53,330 nt of DNA from Desulfobulbus sp. (GCA_028684915.1 JAQUEZ010000022.1:1-53330), one strand, 5' to 3'. Shown: positions 24,736 through 34,426, numbered from the stretch's first letter. Notes: generated from the sequence alone by a model not told the origin. Numbers and translations: made by a program.

Positions 24736-25776
24736 TTACTCTTCCAGTTTTTCTTCACGTTTATCGGGCGCTACCCACCCGTCATATTTCATGCCCAATG
24801 TGAGATTGTGCTCAGATAAAAGCGCTTTGATCTCATTGAGCGATTTCCGACCGAAATTTTTGGTTTTCAACATTTCAGCATCGGTTTTATTGACAAGCTG
24901 TCCAATGTACTGGATTTGAGCATTTTTCAGACAGTTTGCCGAGCGTACTGAAAGCTCCAAATCTTCGACATTTTTATCGAGAAATGGCGGATAGGCTTTG
25001 CCGTCATCATCCTCATCCGCATTATCTGGCGCCTTAGCAATCTCTTCATTAAAGTTGATGAAGATAGTCATTTGCTCTTTAAGAATCTTTGCAGCATAGG
25101 CTAATGCGTTTTGTGGTTCAACACTACCATCCGTTTCAATCTCTATGGTGAGGCGATCATAGTCGGTCTGCTGACCAACACGCGCCTGACTCACAATATA
25201 TTGAACGCGAACAATAGGAGAAAAGGAGGCATCAACAGGGATTACTCCAATTGGTTGTCCTTCCTTTTTATTGTGCTCAGCGGAAACATAGCCTTTTCCC
25301 CAATGCACTTCCAGCTCTGCACGGAAGGTCATATCGCTGGTTAAGGTGCAGACATGGAGATCAGGATTCATGACCTCAACATATGCGCCACCATTAATAT
25401 CTCCGGCGACTACCTTTCCAGGACCCTGTTTCTCGATAACAACAGTTCGAGAATCAGGACCGTTAAGTTTTAAACGAACCTGCTTCAAGTTAAGGATGAT
25501 TTCCGCAACATCCTCGTGAACCCCATCAATGGTGGTAAACTCGTGGAGAGCGTCACCCAAACGTACGCTGGTGATCGCTGCACCGCGAATAGAGCTCAAC
25601 ATAATTCGCCGAAGGGAATTACCGATAGTTGTCGCAAAACCACGCTCAAGGGGTTGGCAGACAAATTTCCCATGATTACTCGAAAGGGAGTTATCGTCGA
25701 CTTCAAGTTTCTCAGGAGAAATGAGGCTGTGCCAATTTTTATAAAAGGGATTGTCGTCCCGGATTTCTTGTGCCAT
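24736..25776 (-). CDS. rpoA: DNA-directed RNA polymerase subunit alpha
   Basis: The 346-residue protein has the alpha N-terminal assembly domain (1-235; ERGFATTIGNSLRRIMLSSIRGAAI and LHEFTTIDGVHEDV) and the C-terminal domain (about 265-335) with ELSVRSANCLKNAQI, whose Arg corresponds to the DNA- and activator-contacting residue, and FGRKSLNEIKALL. An acidic linker DNADEDDDG joins them. It lies between rpsD and rplQ as in the alpha operon. Confidence 0.98.
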   Translation of the reverse strand: MAQEIRDDNPFYKNWHSLISPEKLEVDDNSLSSNHGKFVCQPLERGFATTIGNSLRRIMLSSIRGAAITSVRLGDALHEFTTIDGVHEDVAEIILNLKQVRLKLNGPDSRTVVIEKQGPGKVVAGDINGGAYVEVMNPDLHVCTLTSDMTFRAELEVHWGKGYVSAEHNKKEGQPIGVIPVDASFSPIVRVQYIVSQARVGQQTDYDRLTIEIETDGSVEPQNALAYAAKILKEQMTIFINFNEEIAKAPDNADEDDDGKAYPPFLDKNVEDLELSVRSANCLKNAQIQYIGQLVNKTDAEMLKTKNFGRKSLNEIKALLSEHNLTLGMKYDGWVAPDKREEKLEE

Positions 25777-25796
25777 GCAGTACCTAACGATTAAAG

Positions 25797-26426
25797 TTAC
25801 TTGGAATACAACTCAACGATAAGTTGTTCCTGAATTGGCATCGTTATTTCTTCGCGATTTGGCAATGCTTTGACAACACCCTGGAATTTCGCCTGATCAA
25901 GCTCGAGCCAGCTGGGCAGTCCACGACGAACAGCGCCCTCAAGGTTATCAATGATCACTTCATTTTTTTGATGTTTATCTTTTAAGACGATGACATCACC
26001 AGCTTTAACCTGATAGGACGGTATATTAACCTTCTTACCATTCACCAGAAAAAGATTGTGACGAACCATCTGTCGAGCCTGATCGCGTGAACTCGCAAAA
26101 CCACAACGGTAGAGAGTGTTATCGAAGCGTCGCTCCAGCATAACCAGTAGGATCTCACCGGTAACACCTTTAGTACGGTCGGCTTTCTCGAAATACCGGC
26201 GGAATTGCGCCTCAAGCATGCCGTACATTTGCTTTACTTTCTGCTTTTCACGCAACTGAACAGCGTAATCGGACACTTTGCGAAATTTATTCTGTCCGTG
26301 TTGCCCGGGAGCAAAAGAACGCCGCTCGAAAGCGCACTTGTCTGAGTAACAGCGGTCACCCTTGAGGAACAACTTGAGATTTTCACGTCTGCACAGCCTG
26401 CAGGATGCGCCTGTATATCTAGCCAA
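25797..26426 (-). CDS. rpsD: 30S ribosomal protein S4, zinc-binding form, TTG start
   Basis: Assembly-initiating 30S protein that in many bacteria also represses the alpha operon. The 209-residue protein starts [16 protein letters not shown]. Cys9, Cys12, Cys26 and Cys31 form a C-x2-C...C-x4-C zinc site, so it is the C+ form. The S4 RNA-binding domain (about 98-160) contains [15 protein letters not shown] and [15 protein letters not shown]. Translation begins at TTG 26426 with GGAGG 7 nt upstream; no nearby ATG fits. Confidence 0.97.
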   Translation of the reverse strand: MARYTGASCRLCRRENLKLFLKGDRCYSDKCAFERRSFAPGQHGQNKFRKVSDYAVQLREKQKVKQMYGMLEAQFRRYFEKADRTKGVTGEILLVMLERRFDNTLYRCGFASSRDQARQMVRHNLFLVNGKKVNIPSYQVKAGDVIVLKDKHQKNEVIIDNLEGAVRRGLPSWLELDQAKFQGVVKALPNREEITMPIQEQLIVELYSK

Positions 26427-26491
26427 CTTTTACCTCCAAAATTTATCCGATAAGATCTCTGACTGTTGAACGGATAGGCGAGTGTTGAGTA

Positions 26492-26890
26492 TCAAACTCT
26501 TCTTCTTTTGGGCGGTTTACACCCATTATGAGGAAGCGGGGTAACATCGACAATACGACTTACGTCAAGATCAACACCAGTAAGGGCACGTAACGCTGCT
26601 TCGCGACCAGGACCAGGACCTTTAACCCGAACCTCAACTTTACGAAGACCGTGTTCCTTAGCTTTAGATACGGCATCGTTCAACGCATTTTGCGCTGCGA
26701 ACGGTGTCGACTTTCTTGACCCTTTGAACCCTAGAACACCGGCGCTCGACCAAGACAGAGTGTTACCCTGCCGATCAGAAACAGTGATGACCGTGTTGTT
26801 AAATGTGGAATAAATAAAAACGATCCCCTCAGGGACATTTTTTTTATCTTTCTTTTTTACCTTTGTATTGACCTTGCCAGCTTTAGCCAT
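26492..26890 (-). CDS. rpsK: 30S ribosomal protein S11
   Basis: The 132-residue form starting [22 protein letters not shown] is chosen because GGGAG lies just before the ATG at 26890; a start four codons upstream is less supported. Core motifs [14 protein letters not shown] [47 protein letters not shown] and the C-terminal [16 protein letters not shown] are present. It sits between rpsM and rpsD as in the alpha operon. Confidence 0.97.
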   Translation of the reverse strand: MAKAGKVNTKVKKKDKKNVPEGIVFIYSTFNNTVITVSDRQGNTLSWSSAGVLGFKGSRKSTPFAAQNALNDAVSKAKEHGLRKVEVRVKGPGPGREAALRALTGVDLDVSRIVDVTPLPHNGCKPPKRRRV

Positions 26891-26934
26891 AGCGACTCCC
26901 AATTACTCTTCAGTCAGAACAGTGCAAGTGATAA

Positions 26935-27303
26935 TTATTTCTTACGAACCGCTGCACCGCGTCTAGGACCTTTCCGAGTGCGTGCATTAGTTTTGGTCCT
27001 TTGCCCCCTAACGGGTAGTCCCCGACGATGGCGACGACCACGGTAACAACCGAGATCCATGAGACGTTTAATATCCATGGATACTTCACGTCGACGATCA
27101 CCTTCAACAACGTGGTCACTTTCTATAACTATACGGATACGGTTTACATCATCGCCGCTCAGATCGTCACTGTTCATCTGATAAGGAAGATCGACCTTAT
27201 CGAGAATTTGGCGAGCAGTTGTTAATCCAATGCCGTAAATATAGGTCAAAGCTCGATCCATGTGTTTGTTGCGTGGCAGGTCCACACCAGATATACGTGC
27301 CAA
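26935..27303 (-). CDS. rpsM: 30S ribosomal protein S13, TTG start
   Basis: The 122-residue protein begins [26 protein letters not shown] and contains [39 protein letters not shown], split here only by its length, the S13 signature that reaches the A-site finger and P-site tRNA. The start codon is TTG at 27303 with AAGGAG upstream. It opens the alpha-operon part, 46 bp after rpmJ. Confidence 0.94.
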   Translation of the reverse strand: MARISGVDLPRNKHMDRALTYIYGIGLTTARQILDKVDLPYQMNSDDLSGDDVNRIRIVIESDHVVEGDRRREVSMDIKRLMDLGCYRGRRHRRGLPVRGQRTKTNARTRKGPRRGAAVRKK

Positions 27304-27349
27304 ATCCGTGCTCCTTAATCAGAATCTTGCTAGATTATTAACGACGAGT

Positions 27350-27463
27350 TTATCCTTGCCGTTGTTTGTGTTTTTTATTTGCACAATCAACCCTGACAAC
27401 GCCTTTCCGTTTCAAGATCTTACATTCGCTGCAGATCTTTTTGACTGACGAACGTACTTTCAT
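27350..27463 (-). CDS. rpmJ: 50S ribosomal protein L36, zinc form
   Basis: A 37-residue frame between infA and rpsM translates from ATG 27463 as [14 protein letters not shown] followed by [19 protein letters not shown] and ends QRQG. Cys11, Cys14, Cys27 and His32 form the L36 zinc site (C+ form). Length, composition and position in the spc/alpha junction are as expected. GGGG lies a few bases before the start. Confidence 0.97.
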   Translation of the reverse strand: MKVRSSVKKICSECKILKRKGVVRVDCANKKHKQRQG

Positions 27464-27476
27464 GTTTCACCCCTGA

Positions 27477-27719
27477 TCATTTACTATTTTTTCCCTTCCC
27501 ACCTTTCGCTCTGAAGGTTACCCTTCCACGAGTAAGGTCATAGGGCGACAACTCTACAGTGACACGGTCGCCGGGAAGAATTTTGATATAATGCATACGC
27601 ATTTTACCGGAAATATGCGCTAGAACCTTGTGCCCATTATCCAGTTCAACCTGAAACATGGCGTTGGGTAAGGGTTCTACGATAGTGCCTTCAACTTCGA
27701 TGGCTTCTTCTTTGGCCAT
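27477..27719 (-). CDS. infA: Translation initiation factor IF-1
   Basis: The 80-residue OB-fold protein begins [22 protein letters not shown] and contains [31 protein letters not shown], then RGRVTFR and a short basic tail that makes it slightly longer than the usual 72 residues. The ATG at 27719 is used instead of a TTG at 27737. A promoter-like sequence (27760-27790) lies upstream, so infA-rpmJ-rpsM may have a local transcript. Confidence 0.96.
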   Translation of the reverse strand: MAKEEAIEVEGTIVEPLPNAMFQVELDNGHKVLAHISGKMRMHYIKILPGDRVTVELSPYDLTRGRVTFRAKGGKGKNSK

Positions 27720-27759
27720 AAGGTAAATCGCTCCCAAAAATAGACGAGCACAAATTTTA

Positions 27760-27790
27760 ATTATATATCTAACAAAAGCCGAATTATCAA
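27760..27790 (-). promoter_or_regulatory. Candidate internal promoter upstream of infA
   Basis: Minus-strand TTGATA (27785-27790, five of six) is followed by an AT-rich -10: TATATA after 17 bp (27762-27767) or a perfect TATAAT after 19 bp (27760-27765). It lies in the 106-bp map-infA gap, an otherwise long gap for this operon. Confidence 0.5.
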
Positions 27791-27825
27791 GCGTTTTTGT
27801 ACTATTTTAGTCTTTTACAATGATT

Positions 27826-28608
27826 CTAGGACATTTCACTCGGGTATTTACTAAGAATGAGAGGTCCATTATGGGTAATAGCTACCGAGTGTTCAAAATG
27901 GGCAGAAGGTTTACGGTCGGCAGTAATAACCGTCCATTGATCGCGAAGGATCTTAACCTTAGCCCCCCCAAGGTTAATCATAGGCTCAATAGCGAGGACC
28001 ATCCCCTCCATTATTCGTGGAGAAGATTGTCGTTGAACATAATTTGCGATCTCGGGCGGTTCATGTAGGTTAGAGCCTATTCCGTGACCAACAAATTGAC
28101 GAACAACGGAAAACCCATACGACTCGCTATGATTTTGAACGGCTCGAGAAATATCAGAGATTCGGTTCCCAATATGAGCCTGTTCGATACCCTTCATCAA
28201 GGAATCATGGGTTACATCCAAAAGCAATTTGACCTGAGCCTGTATTTCACCCACAGGTACGGTAATGGCGGCATCACCGTAAAAGCCCTTGTATAATGTT
28301 CCAAAATCAAGGGAAATGATATCCCCATTTTTTAAAAATTTAGCTTTTGAGGGAATCCCGTGCACCACCTCTTCATTGACAGAAGCACACAAACTCGCAG
28401 GAAACCCTTTATACCCTTTAAAAGCAGGGACCGCACCGTGGTCCCTGCAAAATTCCTCAGCCAACTTATCAAGAGCGTGAGTAGTGATCCCATCAACGAT
28501 ACGACATCTTAGGAGATTCAATACCCCGGCAACAATCTGATTAGCCTGATGCATGATGGATATTTCATCTGGCGTTTTCAGAGTAATAGCATTTTCGCTT
28601 GCGATCAC
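27826..28608 (-). CDS. map: Methionine aminopeptidase, type I
   Basis: Removes N-terminal Met from nascent proteins. The 260-residue protein has the metal ligands in context: DIISLDFGTLYKGFYGDAAITV (two Asp), GHGIGSNLHEPPEI (His), MVLAIEPMI (Glu) and TVITADRKPSAHFEHSVAIT (Glu). The start is GTG 28608 with GAGGA upstream, 10 bp after secY. In many bacteria adk stands between secY and map; it is missing here. Confidence 0.97.
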   Translation of the reverse strand: MIASENAITLKTPDEISIMHQANQIVAGVLNLLRCRIVDGITTHALDKLAEEFCRDHGAVPAFKGYKGFPASLCASVNEEVVHGIPSKAKFLKNGDIISLDFGTLYKGFYGDAAITVPVGEIQAQVKLLLDVTHDSLMKGIEQAHIGNRISDISRAVQNHSESYGFSVVRQFVGHGIGSNLHEPPEIANYVQRQSSPRIMEGMVLAIEPMINLGGAKVKILRDQWTVITADRKPSAHFEHSVAITHNGPLILSKYPSEMS

Positions 28609-28618
28609 GATATCCTCG

Positions 28619-29920
28619 TTACCGACCTTTTACGCGACTGGATTTGAGAAATCCGTCGTAATTTCTCATAATCATATGCGACTCAATCTGAGAAATAGTA
28701 TCAATGGCGACACCGACTACAATAAGTAAGGCCGTACCGCCGAAATAAAAAGGCACGTTGAGTTTACTGATAAGCAATGTTGGCATCACACAAACAGCGC
28801 TTAAATAGAAAGCCCCGACAACAGTGAGCCTGGTTAAAACAAAATCCAAAAACTCACTAGTTTTTTTGCCAGGCCTGATACCAGGCACAAACCCCCCATT
28901 CTTTTTTAAATTCTCCGCTACATCATCGGCTTTGAAGGTAACGGCAGCATAAAAAAAGCAGAAGAAAACAATCATCACTACAAACAGGAGGTAGTAATAA
29001 ACCGAGCCAGGTGAAAAAGCGGCAGACAATTGTTGTACCCAATCGATTTTGACAAACGACCCAATTGTCGCGGGAAACATCATGATGGAGGAGGCAAAGA
29101 TTGGGGGTATTACACCAGACACATTGATTTTTAATGGTAGGTGGGAAGACTGTCCCCCATATACCCTTCGCCCGACAACACGTTTGGCATATTGAATCGG
29201 TATTCGACGCTGCGAGGTTTCTACAAATATAATAAAGCCCACAACCAAAAACATCATGGCAACAATGATTGGAACAAATATCAGGGATAACTCTCCTGAT
29301 TTAATAAGCTCAATCGTATTGCCTACAGCGGCCGGCATACGGGCGACGATACCAGAAAAAATGATCAGAGAGATACCGTTTCCAATCCCTCTCTCAGTCA
29401 TTTGTTCACCGAGCCACATGATAAAGGCTGTGCCTGAGGTGAGGGTTATAACAGTGAGAAGTTTAAACTGGAGGCCTGGGTCAATGACGACAGAGACTCC
29501 ATTAGGACTGGTCATCCCCTCGAGTCCGGAGGCAATAAAAAAACCTTGGATAATTGAGAGTACAACCGTTCCATAGCGGGTATATTGGGTGATCTTTCTC
29601 CTGCCGGATTCACCTTCCTTTGAAAGGGCTTCAAGCTGGGGAATGACAACAGTGAGCAACTGAATGATAATGGAGGCAGAAATGTAAGGCATGATGCCCA
29701 GGGCAAATATGGAAAATTTTTCCAAAGCACCACCAGAAAACATGTTGAACATGCCAAATAGTGTGCTCGCGTTTTGAGTAAAAAACGCTGATAACGCCTC
29801 TCCATTGATCCCAGGGGTCGGAATTTGAACCCCCATCCGATAGACCAAAAGCATAAAGAGAGTGAAAATCACTCTCTTTCGCAGTTCAGGTATACTTGCA
29901 GCACTGACTAAACCTGCCAT
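28619..29920 (-). CDS. secY: Protein translocase subunit SecY
   Basis: Pore subunit of the Sec translocon in the inner membrane. The 433-residue protein has ten hydrophobic segments and the blocks VYRMGVQIPTPGI, GIMPYISASIIIQLL, GIGNGISLIIFSGI, RRIPIQYAKRVVGRR and, near the end, the cytoplasmic loop before YFGGTALLIVVGVAID. The start lies 3 bp after the rplO stop with GAGGTG upstream, so rplO-secY translation is coupled, as in other spc operons. Confidence 0.98.
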   Translation of the reverse strand: MAGLVSAASIPELRKRVIFTLFMLLVYRMGVQIPTPGINGEALSAFFTQNASTLFGMFNMFSGGALEKFSIFALGIMPYISASIIIQLLTVVIPQLEALSKEGESGRRKITQYTRYGTVVLSIIQGFFIASGLEGMTSPNGVSVVIDPGLQFKLLTVITLTSGTAFIMWLGEQMTERGIGNGISLIIFSGIVARMPAAVGNTIELIKSGELSLIFVPIIVAMMFLVVGFIIFVETSQRRIPIQYAKRVVGRRVYGGQSSHLPLKINVSGVIPPIFASSIMMFPATIGSFVKIDWVQQLSAAFSPGSVYYYLLFVVMIVFFCFFYAAVTFKADDVAENLKKNGGFVPGIRPGKKTSEFLDFVLTRLTVVGAFYLSAVCVMPTLLISKLNVPFYFGGTALLIVVGVAIDTISQIESHMIMRNYDGFLKSSRVKGR

Positions 29921-29923
29921 GCT

Positions 29924-30361
29924 TTACACCTCGACAGTTCCACCAGCTGCTTCAATCTTCTCTTTTGCACCCTGGCTGATTTTGTCTACTTTTACGGTAA
30001 GAGACTTCTGCAATTCGCCATTGGCCAGGATTTTCACGAGAGCGTCCTGTTTAATGATACCTGCTTCGACCAAAGCGCTGTAATCAACGATAGACCCGTT
30101 TTCAAAGCTATTCAGATCGTCAAGAGATACAATAGAGAACACTTTTTTAAAGATGTTGTTGAACCCGCGCTTAGGCAAGCGACGATGTAGTGGCATCTGC
30201 CCACCCTCAAAACCAGCCCGCATGCTGTAACCAGATCTTGCGCGTGCACCTTTATGGCCACGGGCAGCAGTTTTCCCGCTCCCGCTACCTGGACCACGTC
30301 CTACTCTTTTTCTATCCTTACGAGCGCCTTCACTAGGCGCCAAGGTGTTTAATTTGAGCAC
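29924..30361 (-). CDS. rplO: 50S ribosomal protein L15
   Basis: The 145-residue protein begins [44 protein letters not shown] (in parts), the Gly/Arg-rich N-terminus of L15 that threads into 23S rRNA, followed by [17 protein letters not shown]. The start is GTG 30361, two bases after the rpmD stop; the GGAGG ribosome site lies inside the end of rpmD. It is coupled to secY downstream. Confidence 0.93.
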   Translation of the reverse strand: MLKLNTLAPSEGARKDRKRVGRGPGSGSGKTAARGHKGARARSGYSMRAGFEGGQMPLHRRLPKRGFNNIFKKVFSIVSLDDLNSFENGSIVDYSALVEAGIIKQDALVKILANGELQKSLTVKVDKISQGAKEKIEAAGGTVEV

Positions 30362-30363
30362 GA

Positions 30364-30543
30364 TTAATCCTCCATCTTTATCAGGTGTTGAACCTTGTTC
30401 AACATACCGCGTAACTCGGGTGTATCTTTTCGGGTCACGGTTTTATATAATTTGGTCAAGCCCAATCCAACCAAAGTAGCCCGGATAGATTGAGGACTGC
30501 CGATACTACTCTTTACTTGGGTAAACGTAACAGTTTGTTCCAT
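30364..30543 (-). CDS. rpmD: 50S ribosomal protein L30
   Basis: A 59-residue frame from ATG 30543 translates [20 protein letters not shown], then [20 protein letters not shown] and [19 protein letters not shown]. The RATLxxLGLxK and LRGMxxKVxHLI blocks identify L30. It stands between rpsE and rplO, exactly where rpmD belongs in the spc operon. Confidence 0.96.
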   Translation of the reverse strand: MEQTVTFTQVKSSIGSPQSIRATLVGLGLTKLYKTVTRKDTPELRGMLNKVQHLIKMED

Positions 30544-30564
30544 TATAAAAAACCTCTCGAAACC

Positions 30565-31077
30565 TTAGGCGACCAGTTCAGCTACTGGTTTGTTCCGTAA
30601 TTTAGCAATCTGCTCTGCACTTCTGAGCCGTCTTAATCCGTCCACAGTCGCCTTAACAAGGTTGTGCGGGTTGTTTGAGCCAAGACACTTGGTTAGAATA
30701 TTCTGCACACCAGCAGCTTCCAATACGGCACGTACTGCACCACCGGCAATAACCCCAGTACCATCAGAAGCAGGACGCAGCATGACCGACCCGGATTTAA
30801 ATTTTCCGGTGATACCATGAGGGATGGATACGTTAGTCAGTGATACAGTTTTCATATCTTTTCGAGCCTGCTCAATTCCCTTACGAATCGCTTCAGGAAC
30901 CTGATTGGCTTTTCCCAAACCGTATCCAACACGCCCGTTTCCATCACCAACGACGACAATGGCACTAAAACTAAACCGCCGACCACCTTTAACAACCTTG
31001 GCCACACGATTTATATAGACTATTTTTTCGATGAGCTCTTCCTGAATTCCTTCTTTAGCTCGCTTAAATTCAGCCAA
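30565..31077 (-). CDS. rpsE: 30S ribosomal protein S5, TTG start
   Basis: The 170-residue protein has the S5 double-stranded RNA-binding N-terminal domain ([40 protein letters not shown], in parts, about 19-60) and the C-terminal domain with [20 protein letters not shown] and [12 protein letters not shown]. The start is TTG 31077 with GGGGGTG upstream. The Gly/Arg loop KVVKGGRRF is intact, where spectinomycin-resistance changes are known in this family. Confidence 0.96.
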   Translation of the reverse strand: MAEFKRAKEGIQEELIEKIVYINRVAKVVKGGRRFSFSAIVVVGDGNGRVGYGLGKANQVPEAIRKGIEQARKDMKTVSLTNVSIPHGITGKFKSGSVMLRPASDGTGVIAGGAVRAVLEAAGVQNILTKCLGSNNPHNLVKATVDGLRRLRSAEQIAKLRNKPVAELVA

Positions 31078-31128
31078 GAAACACCCCCGTTGTTAAATTT
31101 GATTCACTCTTTAGAAGCGTTTTTGTAA

Positions 31129-31494
31129 TTAGAATTGGAGTCCGCCTTCGCGAGCACCTTCCGACAAAGACTTGATACGACCATGATAGAGGTACCCTCC
31201 TCTGTCGAAAACAATTTTCTCAATCCCTGCTGATTTTGCTTTCTCAGCAAGCATGAGTCCTACTTTTTTGGCCTGCGCACATTTATCGCTAGTATCGTCT
31301 GTGGCGAAATCTTTGCGATCTGTGGACATTGAAACCAAAGTCTTATGTTGAGTATCATCTATAATTTGCGCATAGATGTGACGGTTGCTACGAAAAACAC
31401 TCAGACGAGGGCGCTCAGTCGTGCCGGAAATTTTGACGCGAATTCGCTGAACCCGTTTCTTTCTCGCCGTTACTTTCGAATTAGTTTTGGCCAT
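31129..31494 (-). CDS. rplR: 50S ribosomal protein L18
   Basis: Binds 5S rRNA. The 121-residue protein has [22 protein letters not shown] and the C-terminal [26 protein letters not shown], both typical. The ATG at 31494 has no Shine-Dalgarno in the 25-bp gap after rplF, unlike its neighbours; translation may depend on coupling to rplF. Confidence 0.97.
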   Translation of the reverse strand: MAKTNSKVTARKKRVQRIRVKISGTTERPRLSVFRSNRHIYAQIIDDTQHKTLVSMSTDRKDFATDDTSDKCAQAKKVGLMLAEKAKSAGIEKIVFDRGGYLYHGRIKSLSEGAREGGLQF

Positions 31495-31519
31495 GGTCGG
31501 ATTATAGTATAGTCAGAAT

Positions 31520-32062
31520 TTATTTTTTACCGCCGGCCTTGCCGACTTTACGTACAATGTGCTCGTCAAAATAACGAATACCTTTACCTTTATAGGGCTC
31601 GGGTTTGCGGATTGCACGAATTTGCGCTGCAGTCAGGCCAATGAGTTCTTTGTCAATTCCTTCAAGAGTAATGGAATTGTCTTTATCAACGGTCGCTGAT
31701 ATACCAGCTGGCAGTGCGTAGTTGACGGGACTTGAGTACCCTACGTTTAAGGTTAAGGTATTCCCGCTCACATTGGCACGATACCCAACACCCTCAACCA
31801 TAAGTTTCTTACTGAACCCCTGATCAACACCAGTAACCATGTTGCTGACCAAAGACCGGGTCATACCCCAGAAAGCCAGAACCTTTTTGCTGGTTCCCTT
31901 AGGGCTAAAGACTAGGTTACTCTCTTGCTCGACAATTTCAATCTCAGGACGGACATCACGTTCAAGACTACCTTTTTTCCCCTGAACCTTGATGTGTGTT
32001 CCCTTTATTTCAACCTTAACCCCATTTGGGATCGGAATTGGCTGTTTTCCTATTCTGGACAT
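31520..32062 (-). CDS. rplF: 50S ribosomal protein L6
   Basis: The 180-residue protein begins MSRIGKQPIPIPNGVKVEI and ends with the conserved IRAIRKPEPYKGKGIRYFDEHIVRKVGKAGGKK (in parts), the L6 C-terminal block that contacts 23S rRNA near the sarcin-ricin loop. A strong AAGGAG precedes the ATG. Standard spc-operon position between rpsH and rplR. Confidence 0.97.
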   Translation of the reverse strand: MSRIGKQPIPIPNGVKVEIKGTHIKVQGKKGSLERDVRPEIEIVEQESNLVFSPKGTSKKVLAFWGMTRSLVSNMVTGVDQGFSKKLMVEGVGYRANVSGNTLTLNVGYSSPVNYALPAGISATVDKDNSITLEGIDKELIGLTAAQIRAIRKPEPYKGKGIRYFDEHIVRKVGKAGGKK

Positions 32063-32095
32063 TAGGATCTCCTTATTTCAGCAAATCTCGTTAAA

Positions 32096-32494
32096 TTACC
32101 AAACTTCGCAGAGCAATTCACCACCGATATTTTGCTGACGGGCTTGCTTATCGGAAATTACGCCTCTTGAGGTCGTCAAAATACCAATGCCCAATCCACT
32201 CATAACAGTGGGAATCTGGTTGCTTCGTTTGTACCGACGACAACCGGGTTTGCTGATTCTACGGATACCCGTTATTACCAGTTCATTGTGCGGTCCATAT
32301 TTAAGATCAAGCTTCAGTGTGCCTTGAGGACCTTCTTCGCTGATTTGAAAATCGGCGATGTATCCTTCTTCCTTCAACACTTTAGCTACGCTGACCTTAA
32401 GTTTGGACAGTGGCATCTCAACTGAACTGAAACGCGATTTCGTTGCATTTCTAATTCTTGTCAGCATATCTGCCAACGGGTCACTCATAGACAT
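32096..32494 (-). CDS. rpsH: 30S ribosomal protein S8
   Basis: The 132-residue protein begins MSMSDPLADMLTRIRNATKS and ends with SGLGIGILTTSRGVISDKQARQQNIGGELLCEVW, in parts the invariant S8 C-terminus that binds 16S rRNA helix 21. In other bacteria S8 also represses the spc operon. The first ATG is retained because AGAGGA stands 9 nt before it; a second ATG two codons later is too far. Confidence 0.97.
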   Translation of the reverse strand: MSMSDPLADMLTRIRNATKSRFSSVEMPLSKLKVSVAKVLKEEGYIADFQISEEGPQGTLKLDLKYGPHNELVITGIRRISKPGCRRYKRSNQIPTVMSGLGIGILTTSRGVISDKQARQQNIGGELLCEVW

Positions 32495-32539
32495 TGAATA
32501 AATCCTCTTAATATGAAAATTGGCTCTGTATGAGTTCGT

Positions 32540-32725
32540 TTACCAACTCGATTTTGTTACGCCAGTGATCTCCCCTTTGGAAGCTAACTTGCGAAAACAT
32601 AATCTGCATATCCCAAATTTTCGGTAATAAGCACGGGCTCGCCCACACAAAGGGCAACGGTTATACCGTCGCACTTCAAATTTCGGCGTACGAATTGCCT
32701 TGGCAATTAAAGACTTTTTGGCCAC
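32540..32725 (-). CDS. rpsZ: 30S ribosomal protein S14, zinc-binding type Z, GTG start
   Basis: The 61-residue protein is the short C+ S14. Cys24, Cys27, Cys40 and Cys43 ([20 protein letters not shown]) form the zinc site, followed by [19 protein letters not shown]. The start is GTG 32725 with AGGAGG upstream. Type Z is the form replaced by a zinc-free S14 in some bacteria under zinc limitation; no such paralogue is in the window. Confidence 0.97.
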   Translation of the reverse strand: MAKKSLIAKAIRTPKFEVRRYNRCPLCGRARAYYRKFGICRLCFRKLASKGEITGVTKSSW

Positions 32726-32769
32726 AGAATCCTCCTAGAAAGCAATGCTCTGCATCAGGGTGTTAGGAA

Positions 32770-33312
32770 TTATTTTTTTCTAAAGGGCATTCCGATAGCT
32801 TCAAGCAAGGCTTTAGCCCCTTCATCTGTCTTGGAAGAGGTGACAATAGTCACATTCAATCCACGAATCTGGTCGATTTTGTCGTAATCAATTTCAGGAA
32901 AAATGATGTGCTCGGTAATACCCATAGAGTAATTCCCCCGGCCATCAAAGCCCTTGAATGATACTCCGCGAAAGTCACGAACCCGCGGTAAAGCGACGTT
33001 GATCAACTTAGCGAGGAAATCGTACATCCGTTCCCTGCGCAGGGTTACACGTGCACCAATAGGCATTCCTTCACGAAGCTTAAAGGTGGCAATGGATTTT
33101 TTTGCACGGGTAACGACAGCTTTCTGCCCAGCGATCAAGGTAAGTTCACCAGCAGCTTTTTCGACCACCTTAGGATTCTGAACGGCTTCTCCAAGTCCCA
33201 TATTGAGAACAACTTTCTCAATGCGGGGGATATCCATTGCATTACTCATCCCAAGTTGCTCAAGCAGCGCGGGTCGTACCTCGTTTTCGTATTGTTCTTT
33301 TAATGTGCCCAT
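32770..33312 (-). CDS. rplE: 50S ribosomal protein L5
   Basis: Binds 5S rRNA with L18. The 180-residue protein has [56 protein letters not shown] and [20 protein letters not shown], all standard. GGAG precedes the ATG. It sits between rplX and rpsZ. Confidence 0.97.
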   Translation of the reverse strand: MGTLKEQYENEVRPALLEQLGMSNAMDIPRIEKVVLNMGLGEAVQNPKVVEKAAGELTLIAGQKAVVTRAKKSIATFKLREGMPIGARVTLRRERMYDFLAKLINVALPRVRDFRGVSFKGFDGRGNYSMGITEHIIFPEIDYDKIDQIRGLNVTIVTSSKTDEGAKALLEAIGMPFRKK

Positions 33313-33338
33313 TCTTTACTCCGTAAGCGAGAATGCCG

Positions 33339-33674
33339 TCATTTAGCTGATTCGATGGTAGCTTTGCACTTTTTGCAAATGCGAACTTTGGTGCCGTCAT
33401 CAAAGATCTGCTTACCGACTCGTACAGTTTCGGCGCATTCAGGGCACACCAGCATGACATTGGAAATATGAATGCCAGCTTCTCTTTCTATGATTTGACC
33501 GGATTGAGACGCTTCGGTGGCTTTTTGGTGTTTTTTGATCATGTTAATTCGTTCAACAACCACACGGTTGCTTTCACGTTCAACACGCAAAACCTTACCA
33601 ACCCGACCTTTGTCTTTTCCAGCGATGACTTCTACTTTGTCGTTAACGCGTAAATTGCATTGACCTTGACGCAT
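33339..33674 (-). CDS. rplX: 50S ribosomal protein L24
   Basis: Early 50S assembly protein. The 111-residue protein has the KOW motif ([19 protein letters not shown], about 10-28) and [22 protein letters not shown]. Two CxxC pairs (CPEC and CKKC) flank the C-terminal strand, giving a zinc-ribbon-like tail also seen in many other bacterial L24 proteins. AGGGGA precedes the ATG. Confidence 0.97.
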   Translation of the reverse strand: MRQGQCNLRVNDKVEVIAGKDKGRVGKVLRVERESNRVVVERINMIKKHQKATEASQSGQIIEREAGIHISNVMLVCPECAETVRVGKQIFDDGTKVRICKKCKATIESAK

Positions 33675-33715
33675 ATCTTAATCCCCTAAATTTCAATAGG
33701 TAAATGAGGAGTAGT

Positions 33716-34084
33716 CTATAATACTTCAGGAGCAAGGGAGATTATTTTCATGAAGCCAAGTGATCTCAGTTCACGAGCAATTGGTCCAAAAATACGCGTT
33801 CCAATGGGTTCACCATTGTTTGCAAGCAGTACGGCAGCATTTTCATCAAACCTAACCGTCGTATCTTCCGGACGTTTGATAGCCTTAACAGTTCGCACAA
33901 CTACGGCATTTAAAACATCCCCTTTCTTGACTTTTGCATGGGGAATTGCTTCTTTAACCGTTACAACAATAATATCACCAATACGTGCGTAGCGCTTTCT
34001 AGTACCTCCAAGCACTCGAATACAGAGTACTTTTTTAGCCCCGGAATTATCCGCTACATTCAACACGGTTTCAGTTTGGATCAT
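33716..34084 (-). CDS. rplN: 50S ribosomal protein L14
   Basis: The 122-residue protein begins [27 protein letters not shown] and has [23 protein letters not shown] and the C-terminal [13 protein letters not shown], the L14 signature. It forms an intersubunit bridge with 16S rRNA. GGTGAGG precedes the ATG. It is the first gene of the spc part, following rpsQ by 59 bp with no obvious new promoter. Confidence 0.97.
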   Translation of the reverse strand: MIQTETVLNVADNSGAKKVLCIRVLGGTRKRYARIGDIIVVTVKEAIPHAKVKKGDVLNAVVVRTVKAIKRPEDTTVRFDENAAVLLANNGEPIGTRIFGPIARELRSLGFMKIISLAPEVL

Positions 34085-34143
34085 GACCTCACCCGATTAT
34101 CTTCTCGATTCGTATCTTAAGCTGATTATTAGGCGCTATGGAG

Positions 34144-34398
34144 TTATACAGCACGCTCTACAATGCTTCGAACCAGCCATCTTTTTCTTTTGGACAAAGG
34201 ACGGCATTCTTCGATTACAACCAGATCACCAATTTGGCACTGATTAGATGCGTCATGAGCCATATATTTGACTTGTTGCCGAATGTATTTCCCATATAAT
34301 TTATGGGGAACTTTACGCTCGACAAGAACAACAACACTATTGTCCATTTTGTTGCTGACAACAAAGCCTTGTCGCGTTTTTTTTACATTTTCGCTCAT
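34144..34398 (-). CDS. rpsQ: 30S ribosomal protein S17
   Basis: The 84-residue OB-fold protein begins MSENVKKTRQGFVVSNKMDNSVVVLVERKVPH (in parts) and has YMAHDASNQCQIGDLVVIEECRPLSKRKRW, the S17 block. The ATG at 34398 is preferred to a TTG four codons upstream at 34410. Last gene of the S10 part. Confidence 0.96.
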   Translation of the reverse strand: MSENVKKTRQGFVVSNKMDNSVVVLVERKVPHKLYGKYIRQQVKYMAHDASNQCQIGDLVVIEECRPLSKRKRWLVRSIVERAV

Positions 34399-34426
34399 TG
34401 TATTTTCCAAGTCTAAAATTAATCAG

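Noticed and set aside
26444..26476. TATCCG/CGGATA pairing between rpsK and rpsD, possible S4 site
   Set aside because: Only 6 bp with a 21-nt loop; too weak to claim an S4-binding leader.
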